Assembly: GCF_029867415.1 (NCBI RefSeq)
Contig: NW_026706171.1
Span: forward strand, 186,001 to 250,000
DNA: 64,000 bases
Source of the DNA: Vicia villosa
Lineage: Eukaryota; Streptophyta; Magnoliopsida; Fabales; Fabaceae
Reading direction: 5' to 3'
The notes beneath the pieces were generated by a model. The model was not told where the DNA came from. It did not search any database and was given only the letters and a program-made list of their open reading frames with translations. A program made the translations under genes and the position numbers. How positions within the stretch are numbered: the first letter of the stretch is position 1; every line of letters begins with the position of its first letter. Below, in pieces: positions 11,378 to 24,695 of this stretch.

Positions 11378-12724
11378 ATGAATCTCGAACAATCAGTTAA
11401 GGATCTCCAAGCTCAAAACACTGAGTTCCAAGCCTTGATTCTGAATTTGTCCAATGGGCAAGAAGAACTGAAAGCCATGCTGACTAAAAAGAAGAAGAAG
11501 AAGGGTAAGAAGACTCAGGTGAAAAAGCTTAGACCGATCTTGCAACTCAGGGATGCCGAAGCCTCTGAAGACAGCGACGAGGATGAGCAAGATGATGATG
11601 CTAGTATCAAAACCGACGCAAAAAGTAACCATGATTCTGCCAAACCCTCTGAAGAAGAAGAGGACTATCACCATGAGGATGAACATCCTGATGAAAAATA
11701 CAAGTTGTTGGAGGAACGTATGAAAGCCATGGAAATTCAGAAGGTACCTGGACTGGATTTTGAAGATCTAGGACTTATCTCTGGAGTTGTTATACATCCG
11801 AAATTCAAAATTCCAATTTTTGCAAAATACGATGGAGTCTCTTGTCCTAAGCTGCACTTGAAATCATATGTGAGGAAGACTCAACCTCATACTGCTGATA
11901 AGAAGCTATGGATCCACTTTTTCCAAGAGAGTTTATCTGGAACTCAACTCGAATGGTACTATCAACTGGAAAGTACAAACATTCGTACCTGGGAAGATTT
12001 GGTTGTTGCTTTCTACCAGCAATACTGATACAATGCTGACCTCGCACCAACTCGCATACAACTACAAAGCATGTCTATGGGACCCGAGGAAAGTTTCAAG
12101 GAGTATGCTAAAAAATGGAGAGATCTAGCTGGAAGAGTCAAACCCTCCTTGACTGACAGAGAATTGGTCAATATGTTCATGAATACACTGACTGGTCCTT
12201 TCTATAGCCATTTACTTGGAAGCTCCTCGTCTGGTTTCACCGACCTCATACTGACTGGAGAACGTGTTGAAAGTGGTATCCGAAACGGAAAAATTCAGGT
12301 GGCTACTTCTTCTGGTACTATTAAAAATCCATACAATGGAAAGAATGAATCAAACACTGTTGGGGCAGTCCTGGTCCCTAGTCAGGCTCCAACACAATAA
12401 AAACAACAGAAAGATCGACGTAAGCAACAGGGTGGCCAACGTACTTGGAAATCCAAACCCAAAAGGTCATTTACCCCACTACACATGCCACTGGCTCAAG
12501 CTTTACAACACTTGCTCGATCGGAGTCTGATAACTCTACTGCCTCCATACTCAGCTCCTACTAATCTCGTCCCTGGGTACAAGCATCATGCATGATGTGC
12601 TTACCATTCAAATAGTCCTGGTCACGATACAGAAGATTGTGGGCCATTGAAACATTAAATTCAAGACTTGATTGAAGAAGGAATTGTCGAATTTGGCCAA
12701 CCAGAGGAGCCACACAAAGTCTAA
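11378..12724 (+). pseudogene. gag: Inner element gag (Ogre-type), stop-riddled
   Basis: Capsid-type Gag of an Ogre/Tat-lineage retrotransposon. The ATG at 11378 starts an N-terminal coiled-coil-like stretch (NLEQSVKDLQAQNTEF), a poly-lysine run, and an acidic linker rich in Asp/Glu (about residues 60-110). The retrotransposon Gag domain follows (VIHPKFKIPIFAKYDGVSCP, LSGTQLEWYYQLE, FKEYAKKWRDLAGRV, LVNMFMNTLTGPFY). The C terminus has a zinc-knuckle-like CAYHSNSPGHDTEDC at about 12594-12638. The whole gene reads in a single frame with four internal stops: TGA 12026, TAA 12398, TGA about 12591 and TAA about 12657. There are no frameshifts, so decay is recent. No pol follows. Confidence 0.88.
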
Positions 12725-13687
12725 AGGATGGCTATTTAGATCATTAATTTACTCACATTTGCAATTTCTTTCCTGTTTGTTTAAACATTCGTCTTATGTC
12801 AGACTCTATTTATTTTATCATAATCATTAATGCATTGCATACGTTTGTCTTGACTTATTTCGCCTCCTATTGCTATATTAAACTTTGTTTTTACTTGGTT
12901 TTCTTTATGATATTTAACTCTCGCTAAAGTTGCGAACCTTTTAAGGGAGGATGACGAAAACGATACCGCAACCTCGTACAATATGCTTTTGAACACACTA
13001 TGCTGACGATGTACAGGCATTGTTTCAATTCCCAAACATTGGAGATATAAGGCTGTTAATCCCTCGTCAACCCCTTTGAGCCTAAGGAGTAGAAGTTTTC
13101 TTTCTTGTACAATTTAAAACCCTTAACCATAACTTGGGGCAGGGTAGTTACTCAGTTAATTCAATTATACTAGCCGTTGTTTATACAAATAATGATGGAT
13201 TCCCGCAACCATTAAGAAAGGCAGTCAATGTCCACCAAAAAGAAAAAGGAATTGTTAAGTCAAAACCTATGAAGGAGACTTATCAAAAAAACAAAATATC
13301 CTGCTGACTATAATCTCAAAATAAACAGTTCAGGCAAAAGTTAGGGACAACAAAGTCAAAAAGAGGTTACTACAAATCCTCGACAAAGAAAACATTTCGA
13401 AAGAGGTCATTATGAATCCTCGACAAAAGAAAAAGAATTACAGAGAAGGATGACTGACTGTCCAAACAAACTCTCGTTGCTTTATCCATCATCAAATATC
13501 AATGATACGACGTCAAGCTTTGCTGAAACGCAGAGTTAACTGAGCATAGGATCGAAGAACATCACGAAGATTGGGATGGGTACAAATAAACTTTGAGCCA
13601 TTATCATTTGTTTCTTAAACCGTGAACCAAGCCACGTTACAACCCTTGAAAGTCCTAACTGAAGCATGGTTAGTTCGAAAGCATACT
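12725..13687 (+). other. Inner element 3' non-coding region, first part
   Basis: No coding signal. It contains backbone blocks shared with the outer element. The block CTGACGATGTACA-GCATTGTTTC with CCCTTTGAGCCTAAGGAGTAG (about 12960-13110) matches 27770-27895. The block GAGAACATCACGAAGA...AACCGTGAACC-AGCCACG (about 13550-13680) matches 28490-28620. The motif GAGGT-A-TA--AATCCTCGACAAA occurs twice near 13370-13430. The region ends at the ATACT target site (13683-13687) of the nested solo LTR. Confidence 0.75.
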
Positions 13688-15257
13688 TGTCATACCCCAA
13701 TTTTTGACCTAAGATACCACCTCATATCATAGCATATGCATCATTTGCATCTCTAACAAATTACATAGCTTGTGTTTGCTACTTGTGACTCAGCAGGATT
13801 TGATCAGGAAATCACTCATCAGTACAAGTAACAATCAATTAGGGTTTTGTTCTCCCTTCATCTCAAATGAATCATCTTCATCAATAATCAACATTTGGTC
13901 CTCAGAGATTCATTTCAACAAACTCAACAGCTTTGAATCGACTGAATTAGGGTTTTGACTGAAGACAGCACACTCCTGACTTTTGCTCAGAATTTGACCT
14001 AATGGCTTGGGACATGATATCAAGACCTCAAGTGCATCATTTTGACCTAATCCATTGGCTCATAACATCTCCTACACAAAGATTGATCAGACAAATCCTC
14101 AGATCAGGGTTTTGAACTATCAGGGACCAAAATCAGAGATCACATTTGGGAAACCCTAAAAACCCCCAGGAAGTCAATCAAAGGTTTCAATCATCCTCAA
14201 ATAATCCCTATGACAATATCCAATGGAGATTACATCTCAATTCAAGATCCACAGTCATCAATTTCATCAGGTCGACAATTAGGGTTTTTTACCTAATTCA
14301 CTGAATAACTGACTTTTTAATCAAGACATGGTGTCACAACTCAATCCATGGCTCAATATCCTCTAATGCTTCAATGTGATCCATTCATACCATTCATTTG
14401 ATGAGGATAGCCTGTTTCATTAAAAACTCCAGAAACGCGATTCGTCTGAAAAAGTCAACTGTACAAGATCACCATTGACTTTTGGGGAATTTTGGTCAAC
14501 CATGACTTTTGAAGTTTTGAATCATCAATATATGATATATGAAGTCATTTGATCAAGAAAAATCAAGAAAATCAATCAAGAATCAAAAAGTCAAAAGTTT
14601 GACTTTCATACTTAGAAAAATTTCTAAGTGTTTTTCAATGGTTTTTTCCAAACTTTGAAAGGGAATAACTCAAAATTTCACCTACAAACTGAAAAAAACT
14701 TCCAACATGAAAGTTGTAGATTTTGATCCAATGAACAACTTTGTCACATATAATTTTTTTTCATAAGATCAACCATTTAAGAGATATGGAGCTTCAAAGT
14801 TGGTATCTTATGAAAATTTCACTTAAAACTTCATTTTCTTCAAAGTTCATGGAACTTTTTCACCCATTTCCTTAAAGGTCTTGAAGAAACTTTCAACTAG
14901 GGTTTTGAAGTGTGTAACATGAGCTTTCCAAAATGTCCAAGAGCATGAAAAAATATGGAGTGTAGCTATGGTTTTGAATTATGCATTTAGTGATCATTTT
15001 CACTTGAATTTTCACCATTTTTCACTAAGTTTCAAGACTACATGACCTATAATCCAAGCAATGATGCAAAGAGGCAATAATTGAAGATATTTTCTCTGAT
15101 TTGAGATCAGAATGGAAGAGGATAAGAAGCTTGAGTTTTAACCATGGTTTGGTCACTTTTAACCATTTGCATTTAATGTGAAAGATTCCATTTTATCTCT
15201 TAAGCCAAATCATCATTTCTTTGATCAACTTGCAAAGCTCTTCATTCAGAATCCTTG

Positions 15258-15268
15258 GCCTATAAATA
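15258..15268 (+). promoter_or_regulatory. TATA box, solo LTR
   Basis: GGCCTATAAATAGAGG, a strong plant TATA context, 1.57 kb into the 4.9 kb LTR. It marks the likely U3/R boundary about 30 bases downstream. It is not accompanied by any gene of its own, but could promote read-through transcripts into the inner element's 3' region. Confidence 0.65.
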
Positions 15269-16213
15269 GAGGTTCAAATCACTCTTCAAATCACACCAAA
15301 ACCTCACAATTATAGGTTTTCTCTCTTCTTTCTTGAATTACAAGTCATGTGTTTCAAAGTGAGGTAGAAAACTCAACCTCCAAACCTTGCAAGTTCTGAA
15401 CAAAGTGATGCTTCCCACAACTTCTAAATGTCAAATGTGATGTGTTTGAATCACTCATACACCCAAAAACACCTCAAATCTCAGAATCACTACCTCACTT
15501 CCATAATTGCATATATTGAACCTTATCATGCCAAAATCCATACCAAGCCATATCTGTCCAAACTAACACTCCTAACACCATCCATATACTTCATATGAAT
15601 GATCCAAACACTCACCAGCAATCTGAAACACCTCCATCTTCAAATTCGATTCATACTTGAAGCAACTGCAGTTCGGGTGCCATGGCCATGCTCAGATGAA
15701 TTCAGCTTGTTCCAGACATCCAGACACCTTCCATAATCATCATTGAAGCTATCCAGATTGATACAAAGCATCTGTAACACTTATATTGAAGAATCAAATC
15801 TCCAGTTTGGCCGTTTTTGAAGGTAAGTCACTTGAACCTCAAACTCTATCATACATGCATCATAAATGAAAAACTGCCATGCCATCTTGTTTCTGCATAT
15901 GTATGGATCATTAACCCTCAATCAATTGCAACTTATCATGCACACACACGATTTCAGATTAAAACTCAAAATTAGGGTTCTTCGTGTTCATCAGAAAATT
16001 GATAGCCTTAGAGATAAAATAAATGCAATTAAATGATACCATCATGTTCCTGGTGAAAAATCGAGCAAGATAGGCTATTCACTCGATCCAAACAATTCAG
16101 TTTTCAGAATTTTCAAATTTGAATTGGGTATGTGTTCTTGGCGCCAGATTTTGAAACTGAAATTAGAAATTGATTCAAAAATATAATTGATTCGTTGCAA
16201 ATACTAAACAGAC

Positions 16214-16290
16214 CACGCGCGTGGTCCAGTTGGTCATGTTTTTGAGTGGTGAGCGTGAGGTTGTGGGTTCAAACCCTTGTGGAGACAAAA
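16214..16290 (+). other. tRNA-like pol III box pair inside solo LTR
   Basis: TGGTCCAGTTGG (16222-16233) matches the A-box consensus with one mismatch. GGGTTCAAACCC (16265-16276) matches the B box, about 45 bases downstream. The span does not fold into a convincing cloverleaf by eye and has no CCA end, so it is not called a tRNA gene. It could be a relic of a tRNA or SINE head. Confidence 0.45.
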
Positions 16291-16734
16291 CCAATTTTTT
16301 AGTGCCTATTTTCTTTGATTTTCTTCACAACTTCAATTAATTATTTGACTAACCAAATTAACTCATTTTTTATTCATTTTTTGCATACCTCTCACTTAAT
16401 ATATATATTTTAAGAATATCAAAAAAAATCATCAAAAAATATTTATTTGATACATTTTTTAATAGTTTTAAAATGACTTGTTTTTAAGTAATTTTAATAC
16501 TTTTAAATATTATTTTTCATTTGATTTTCAAAGTTAATCATTTGTAAATACTTTTTGAAGCAAACCCTAATCATCTAAATGTTAATTGAAGACAATCTTT
16601 TTGTTTATCTTGATTAATTTGACTTCTTTCAAAATTCAAATCGTTTTAAAACGAGCGATCGCGATTCTTTTCAAAAACAATAAACCATTTCTTTTTTGAA
16701 ACTATTGATTGAATCTTTTTAATTGATCAATTGA

Positions 16735-17985
16735 TTTTCAAAACGAAGTGGGGCCTCTCGAATATTAGAGAGTGTAAGTCCCATTTCTTTTCTTTTTGTA
16801 CAGTTTTCAAAACATTCTTCAAAACAATAAAACTTCTTCAAAATAAACAATTTTCAAACAGTTTTCAAATCATTTTCAAAGCAACAAAACTTCAAAGAAA
16901 CTTCAAACTTTTCAATATACCACGGGCCTCCACGTAGGTATAAGTCCCAAGCCCTTTCGTACATACCCATTCAAGTACATGAAATTAGGTATTTCATTGT
17001 GCGCCTTTTGTACATATCTCAATCAATGCGTTTTTAAACTTTGAATAACAAACCAAAAACGAAGGTTTCTTTAAATCTTCCCAAAAATATACCATGGGCC
17101 TCCATGTAGGTATAAGTCCCGAGCCTTTTTGTAAATACCTGTTTACATAGCTTTGAATAAACTCAAGTGGACCTCTCCCTGAGTATGAGTCCCGAGCCCT
17201 GTGTATACAAATGGATCATGCTTACAGGTATATTTCCTTCATAAACTCCATTATATACACACACTTTGTCATATATATAATTGTTCATACCTGTTCATGT
17301 TTGTTCATACTTGTTCATGTTTGTTCATATGTGTGTTATATATACTTGTTCAACTTAGTACAACACTAGGTTCCCCATAGCCTCCTATTGGGCTTCGTGC
17401 AAAGAATCTCCCTAGTTTAGGTTAGGAAATAGAGTATGGTTTCCCGGTGAAATCGCTCTAAGAGCTCAAACCAACTATACCATGCCTCCCCTTGGGCTTT
17501 GTACAAACGAGTGACCCTCCCATAGCCTCCTCTTGGGCTTACAATGCAAGGACCCTGGATTGTCCCTCCCATAGCCTCCTCTTGGGCTTACAATGCAAGG
17601 ACCCTCGGATAGCCTCCTCTTGGGCTTCATACAAGGACCCACGGGCTTCTTATAAGCATCCCCAATATCCAAAATCAAATACCCTAGGAGATTAGACATT
17701 TTTCATCTCTATGCTAGGAGTATCTCTTATATATCATCACAAACAATCAATCAATCAAACTTTTTTGCCACAAGTCTGGCTAATCAATCAATCTTCTTTT
17801 GCCACAAGGCTGGCTAATCAATCAAAACTGTTTTACCACCGTACTGGATGATTAATCAAAGTTTTTGTCACAAGGCTGACTTCATTGAAACTTTTGCCAC
17901 GAGGCTGGCTGATTAATCAAAACTTTTTGTCACAAGGCTGACTTCAATGAAAGTTTTTGCCACAAGGCTGGTTAAACAAACAAAA
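16735..17985 (+). repeat. Hairpin minisatellites in solo LTR
   Basis: Three repeat groups follow one another. First, a dispersed motif GGGCCTC...TATAAGTCCC-GAGCCC appears at about 16746, 16918, 17095 and 17168. Second, units with AGCCTCCTCTTGGGCT (AGCC/GGCT ends pair) lie between about 17378 and 17650. Third, about 30-36-base units with GCCACAAGGCTGGC and AATCAATCAA lie at 17765-17985. Similar AGCC/GGCT units, in reverse orientation, fill the minus-strand LTR at 62700-63500, which suggests related LTR families. Confidence 0.7.
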
Positions 17986-18591
17986 ATCAAACAGATGTAT
18001 GTGATGATATAGATTAGATACATCTAGCATTTAGACGACATTTGTCTATTTTCCTTTGCTTCCACTAGCATAAGTGGGAACTACGATTGCTCTGACTTTC
18101 TCAACATCCTTTTGAGAATACGTAGGCACAAGGTCGATCCTTGGCGAGCAAAACAAAACAAAAAAACCATTCAAACCTTAGCACCCGTAGACCCCGAGCT
18201 ACAGATGCTCTGATTCCCTCTAAGGGATATGTATGCAGAGGATCGCGATGATCTTTGCGAGCATAATCAAACAAACACCTTAGGTCCCACCTATTTCACA
18301 AGAACCTCCACCACAACAAGAATGGAATAAATAAAACAAAGAAACCTGTAGAGTACTATAGATACGTTGGGTGCTAATACCTTCCCTTCGTATAACCAAC
18401 CCTCTTACCCAAGATCTCTCCCCCCACTTTTAGGTTATTGCAGCTTTTTTCCTTTTCCTCTTTTGGAAACAATAAAAAGTTTGGTCGAAACAAAGAAAAA
18501 TCATTTTTTTAATGAGCACTCGAGCCCAAAGAAGGCATCAGGTGTCTCATCCCACAAAAAAGAGGAACAAAACGATTTTTCGCCCGCGACA

Positions 18592-20760
18592 ATACTGTCA
18601 CAAAAAAGGGTATCCTGACTCCCTAAAGTTTACCAAAAATCTTGAGTTGATATCATGTGTTTCAAATATCACTTTCATAAATCTTTTGTTTTACTAAAAA
18701 CCGTTTTTAAACTTCAAGACAAACATATGCATTACATTTTTATGAGTGTCATTATAAAACAATTTTGTCTACGTAATTTCAAGTGTTTGACATCAGGAAG
18801 AATCTGCATGGGGCATAATTATTGACTAAAAAGTCCTCCCGACAGATAAATTTGCAGAGACGTCTTGCAGGCATGACTCGATCAGCTAAAAGCTTGTTTA
18901 CACAAGGAGCATGACATATTATTATCTCATCTACGGGGGGAAAGTTGGTCACGATTCATAGAATCTCTCAGAGGCACTGAACAACCAGAGAAGTTAGTCC
19001 ATCACTGGGGGGCATGTCAAATCAGTCACAAGTCTCAACAAATGTTATTTAGCTACTAGCATCAGATGGTGTCAGTATTTGTCTACCCTTTGAAGTTCCA
19101 ATTCCAAACTCAAGTATCAAGCATACCAGGCTACTGATTCTAGGGTCAGGTATATTCCCACAAGTGAAAGACTGTATATGGTTAAAAGTGTTTTCCAACA
19201 GCAAGTATTCAAAGACATGGGACAATGAAAAGTTGAAATCTCTGGGAATCTTCCCCACAGAGCAGTGTTTACAATATATCCCCACATAGCGATCCTCAAA
19301 GAAGTTATCTTCAAATAAGTCTCTTCCCCAACAAAGACGTGGTTCCCCAACGGAGTCTATATCTCTGACACTACCGATTCTCCGACACAGTTTTCTTATC
19401 CAACAGGGTTTGTTCAAACTCACAATCCCTATTAAAAGTTGACACTCACAGCAGAGCTCTAACAGATAGTACATCAGAAGACTATTCTCCTCTCTTGTCC
19501 CTAGGATACATCAGGATCAGGTCACTCGAGTTGCTCTCATCCCCAAGCAAAGATAAAAAATTCCCAGCTGGGTATCATCGAACGAAAGACAGAAATTCTC
19601 TTGACATTATCTCCAACAGCATACAGGGATGTATTTTCTCAACCAGCAGTTGCTATACGAGAGTTATCAATATGCTTCGACTATATAGTCCATCCCTGCA
19701 TCATTCATAAATGCATAACATACAGTACTCTCGTTTAATTCGAGAATCTCAATACATGCATCATGACATTGCATAAAACTAATCTTTCCTTTTCAGGTCA
19801 TTTCATAATCAAAAGAATATTATCATCCAAGTGCGTGCAAATACAATCGTATCAACGATTCAATCTCAACACTCATTCAAGACAAATACAAATCTGATAC
19901 TTCATTCCGGGTCTTTCTTCAAAGATAATTCAGAAACAATCGAAGAATTTCACATCCTCTCTAGGAACCTTTCTAGGTAGTCTTCTCTAAGACATTTATC
20001 ATCCTTTCCAGGAACCATTCTAGGTAATCCTTTCTAAGATGTTTCATCCTTTCTAGGAACCTTTCTAGGTAGTCTTCTCTAAGACATCTATCATCCTTTC
20101 TAGGAACCTTTCTAGGTAATCTTTTCTAAGATGTTTCATCCTTTCTAGGAACCTTTCTAGGTAATCTTTTCTAAGATGTTTCATCCATTCTAGGAACCTT
20201 TCTAGGTAGTCTTGTTTAAGACGTATCATATCCTTTCTAGGAGCACTTCTAGGTAGTCTTTGTTTAAAATATATCATATCATTTCTAGGAGCCTTCCTAG
20301 GTTAGTCTTGTTTAAGACATATCTCAACCTCTTTAGGTAATCTTCCTTTAAATATTTATCCAACATTTTCTAAAGACATCCACTGCCCTTTCAAGGAGCC
20401 TCTCAGTTAATCTTCTACAAGACACTTCTTCCCGAGCTTTGTTTAAAGCCTAATCTCTTTCACATCAGTCAATGATCTATTTATTCGAGAACCTCTCCAT
20501 GTAGTCTTCTATAAGACACACTTCATTTCTCCTTCAGATATAATCAATGCATATGATCCAGTCTAAAAAGCATCTGCTTTAGACAAACAATTCTTCAAAC
20601 ATCTGATGGCATCTTCAAGCCCATCTCCAGCAAAAGTCCCTACTTCAGCTAGGGCAAATTCCTGGGTATTCAAGTGTTCAATCCTCTTGTACCCTCAAAT
20701 TACGACTGACATATAAACCAATCTACATCCTCAGGTATAAGAAGATTGAACAGGGGCAGC
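18592..20760 (+). other. Inner element 3' non-coding region, second part, with PPT
   Basis: Continuation of the inner element after the solo LTR. No open frame of significance. At about 19955-20345 there is a minisatellite. The region ends in GAACAGGGGCAGC (20748-20760), the polypurine-like tract immediately before the 3' LTR. A position-equivalent tract with the same AGGGGCAGC core precedes the outer 3' LTR at 30810. Confidence 0.7.
19955..20345 (+). repeat. Minisatellite in inner element 3' UTR
   Basis: About eight degenerate copies of a roughly 45-base unit containing CCTTTCTAGGAACCTTTCTA and TAAGATGTTTC. CCT and AGG flanking TTCT can pair, so each unit contains small stems. Tandem repeats at this position are a known feature of Ogre-type 3' UTRs and a recognised source of satellite DNA in legumes. 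Confidence 0.85.
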
Positions 20761-23700
20761 TGTCATACCCCAAAATTTGTCCATAATATTTTCATATATT
20801 TTTACTCACCTGACTTTCAAATGCTCAAAGACATACAAGAAGAAAGCATGCAGTCTCTCTCCTAAACAACAACCTCTAAATTAGGGTTTCTGATTCAATC
20901 AAGGAATTTGAACTTCTGATACCTCAAGTGGATTCCATGATCTCTCATATGATTCAAAGTACCCTCATGCCAAGTTGCAAGCTCCAGTTCACAAGATTGC
21001 TCAGTCAAAAGTTCAAATGGTCAACAGTCGACTAATTCGACGTAAAAGTCAACTGTGGTCAAAGTGCAGTCAAAATTCCTGATTTTTGCTCAACATACTC
21101 ATTTTGAAGTATAATTCATCATTTGATCAAGGATTGATCATGATTCATCGAGGAAAGTTCAGAAATCATCAAGAGCCTAATTTTCTAAATTAGGGTTTCT
21201 TGACCTAAAGTCAACTGAACTTTGACCAGCCATAACTTTCACATAGAAGATCATAAATTTCCCATCCAAAGCTCAATTTGAAGGAAATTGAATTCTCTAC
21301 AAATTTGTCTCTCACACGCCAAGTCTAAAAATGTTTCATTTGAGAGATATGGATCAAAACATCATAGGTCCTTTTCAAAAGTCAACCAAAAGTCATCTTT
21401 TTCAAAAGATCACACAAGGAGCATGGAAAATTATTTTGACATGAGACCAAAAATTCTAGTTAGAGGACTCTTCAAGGTTTCCAAAAAGTCCTAGATCTCC
21501 ACCATACCTCAAAAATTGAGGGAGATATGGCTTGTCAAAGTTGGACCATTTTGAAAGGAAAAAATGTGAAGAAAAAGGTTTCAAAATGAGTTTCTTTGCA
21601 AATGGGCCCATGATTTTAAAACCCAATCTCCTTCCTTATGATATGTAGAGCCAAAATCCAAATGCCACGAAATTATTTGGTTTATTTAATTTTACTTGAA
21701 TTTTTATTCCTGTAAAAGTCAATAAAGTTAAAAAATTCAAAGATTTATGAAGGAGATTTGTTTTGAATCTAATTCTAATCAAATCCAATCCATACTAACT
21801 CCACAAAACAATCAAATTTCGTGCACCAATTCATTGGAAGAAGATTGAATCAAATGGGCCAAAAATAGAAAGAATTATTTGATTTTTCAATAAAATTTCA
21901 TCTCTCCAATCACATGATTTATTTCTTAAGATATTTCAATCCTAAACCACTCCCTATATATTTCACAACATGTTCAGCCATTAGGGGTACGAAAAAACTG
22001 AAAAAAGAACTAAGGTATCCAAGCTTACAAAAGCCAAAGAACTAGGGCAGGACATATTTTTGATCGCAGCCATTGTCAAGAGATTCCAATCATCATATTA
22101 TCCCCCTGAAGTCTCCAGGGTTCCTTCCCAATCCCTACAAAAGCCTGCCGCTGCTCATAAGTTTGGAGACCGTTCTCATCAAAGGTATGGTTTTGAACTT
22201 TCGAAATTATTGATACAAGCGTTTCTGACCTATTTTCTGTGCATAGTTATTTTCATAGAGGTGTTTAGGATCTTTTGGACGTATCGCATGCTAGTGCTTG
22301 GGCTTGCATCACGATCTGCCATGGTTGGTCGTGGCTCCACCATGCTCTTCGTATCTCTTTATGCAGGGGTTTATAGGTCAAAAGGACCACACCGTTGGAA
22401 CCGCAGCCATCGAATTAGGGGGGTAGGGTGTCTTTGGTACGCTTATTATTGTTATTTTGCAGGTTGCCGAAACCACCCCGTCGGAGAAGACGGAGGGGAC
22501 CGCCGCAGGCGGTGGTTCGAAACTCTCAGCCCCGAGTCAAAGGCTTGCATGGCAATTTAAAAGCTTCTGAGTGGCCAGTCCGTTAAATACAATATTCTCT
22601 CCTGATCTGATTGGTCTCTACAAACTACAGGGACCCACTTTGACTTATCTTTTGAATTTTAGGTTTTGTTGTTTAGTTTATATTTATTAATTCATGGTGA
22701 TATCTATTCATGAATGGTTTCGCATCATGAATGGAAAGAAAAGTGGACGAAATACCCCATGAGCGTGGGTTCGAAACTGGACTCCGCCAGTTTATTTTTC
22801 ATCATTCGTTTTACAAAGTAATTATGTGTGGATCCTATGCTGCGCAACCACGACGCACCTTCAACTTAGGCTATCCGATCTGATCAAAACCGAATCCAAC
22901 GCTCAGGAATGTGACGTCCACCGTATACCCTCAAGGAAGAGCCTCACTGGATCGCGCGCTCTTTAACTAGTTTTTTCTTTTCTTTTACTTTGTTGTTCTA
23001 CGTTTTTCTTACTTAGTTTTTTATTTATTTTTTATTTTGCCACTAATTATTAAATTAGATTAATAAATTTTAGGTTAATAGTTAAATAGGTTAACAATTT
23101 AGGATTAGTTAATTAATCTAATAATTAATTTAATTTATTTAGGATTACTTAATAATTAGGTTAATACTAATTTCTATTTAACTAATTTAGTTACTTAGGA
23201 TTTAAATTTAGGTTAAATAATTTCAATTAATTAGGTTTATAATTAATTTTAGGTTTATAAATAATTTCACAAACCATAGATAACCCTAGAAATCTTTAGG
23301 TAGGTGGTCCGTTAACTTAGTGTGTCGAGTTTTCTCATAAAACCTTCATTCCATAAAAATCAGGGTTTACCCCGAATATTTTCAAAACCTTTGCTTTTTT
23401 TTAGAACCTCTTTTATTTCTTATCAATGCCTTTTATTTGTCACAAAAAGTTTTCTACCTTTCTTTTTTCATTTTTCAGGATTGGCCAAGATCTTTCAGCC
23501 ACGCGCCTCACCCGATCAAAAAGCTAAGTTTTCTAACTTCTTTGTTTAAATAATATTTTTATTATATTTTGCCTTATAAAATATAAATGAGGGTTTACTT
23601 TCAAATGTCGATGAATCTCTCCTACACTCAACCCTATTATTTTCCGTTTAATTCTCAGATGATCAGAGTCAATTGAAGATTCAAGGAAGATCAAGGCATT

Positions 23701-24690
23701 CAAGAATTTTTATGTTAATTGTTGTGCCCTATTATTGTCTTTTAATTTCCCCCGTCCCCGCAGGTGTTTATTGTAATAGCGTAGGAAATTTTATTTCTGC
23801 CTTTATTTTATTTTAACTGCGTGGTTAGTAATTTAAGGAGTGAAAACCATGAATTGAATCTAGAATCACCTAATTACAAGATAAATGTCATTGAAGTTAA
23901 CCACTTGATTGTTGCACCCACACACCTTTAGGGTAATTCCTCTTGTTGCCTTTGTTGCCTGTTGCCTTATAATTCTGTTGCCTCTAAGTATGTTAAATAG
24001 TCAAAGTCCCTCGATTCCGAGGATACCTAAAGCAATGTTGCCTTCAAAGTTATTGAAACTCCCCCGAGGTTGCCTTATAAAGAGTGATTGTCCCTATTGC
24101 TAAGGTATCCTCGCATGATGCCTAAAAAAGACAAAATGACTATTATATCCTTCCCTTAGACTACCTGCCCTCTTTATGGCAAGGAACAGTATTATGGCGA
24201 ACGATAATTTCTCGATGACCCTTCACATCCAATTGAAAGGCTTCCTGCCCTCTTATGGTATGGATAGACCCTTTCACCCTGAAAAGCTAAAAGAACAAAT
24301 TTCTAAACTTAGGGTAAGTAGCTTTTAATTGCTTACTCAATTCAAATTCAAAATTCAAACTCTTTTTTCCACTAATTTTCAAATACTTTTCAAAAAGACT
24401 ACGCTTATTTACAAGCTAAAGCTCTTATTCTAATTTCTATTCACACCCTCCTTTTTAAACAATTCAAACATTTTGAAAACAAAAGTGAGTAAAGCAATTA
24501 AGAGCCCATGGATAACCATGGATGCAAAGGGTGCCTTACACCTTCCCTTTGTATAACTTACCCCCCGAACTCAAAATCTTTTCAAAAGGCCTTTCCTGTT
24601 CTTTTAGCCTTTCCTAATTGGATAAAATAAAAGTCGGTGGCGACTCTTGCTATCCGCGACATTTCAATAAAGTCAGTTCACCGTATTACA
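20761..24690 (+). repeat. Inner element 3' LTR
   Basis: Complete 3930-bp LTR, TGTCATACCCC to TATTACA, followed by the GATAC target duplication. The TATA box CCCTATATATTTC is at 21954-21963. It retains the terminal 30 bases missing from the 5' copy. AT-rich TTAGGTTAATA-type simple sequence (about 23040-23270) matches 8690-8930 of the 5' LTR. Confidence 0.92.
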
Positions 24691-24695
24691 GATAC

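Larger units (their letters stand above)
13688..18591 (+). mobile_element. Solo LTR of an Ogre-like element (4.9 kb)
   Basis: Begins TGTCATACCCCAA and ends GCGACA, with ATACT on both sides (13683-13687, 18592-18596). Removing it rejoins the inner element's 3' region, which then reads GAAAGCATACTGTCAC in line with the outer element at about 28610. There is no internal region or second LTR, so it is a solo LTR left by LTR-LTR recombination. It carries a TATA box (15258-15268), tRNA-like promoter boxes (16222-16276), several hairpin minisatellites (16740-17985) and the conserved U5 motif GGTGCTAATACCTTCCCTTC near 18370. Confidence 0.9.
6414..24690 (+). mobile_element. Inner Ogre-like LTR retrotransposon (non-autonomous)
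   Basis: Inserted into the outer element's 5' LTR with a 5-bp target duplication GATAC (6409-6413 and 24691-24695). LTRs begin TGTCATACCCCAAAA and the 3' LTR ends TATTACA. The 5' LTR is 6414-10312 and the 3' LTR 20761-24690. The LTRs differ by only about 1-2 % by eye, so insertion is relatively recent. The internal region without the nested solo LTR is only about 5.5 kb and holds a broken gag but no pol motifs. A polypurine-like AGGGGCAGC abuts the 3' LTR at 20760. The same AGGGGCAGC precedes the outer 3' LTR, linking the two as relatives. Confidence 0.9.

Noticed and set aside
19955..20345. CRISPR-like array
   Set aside because: Repeats are degenerate and contiguous without unique spacers, in a plant retroelement 3' UTR. 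Other arrays here are ordinary minisatellites as well.
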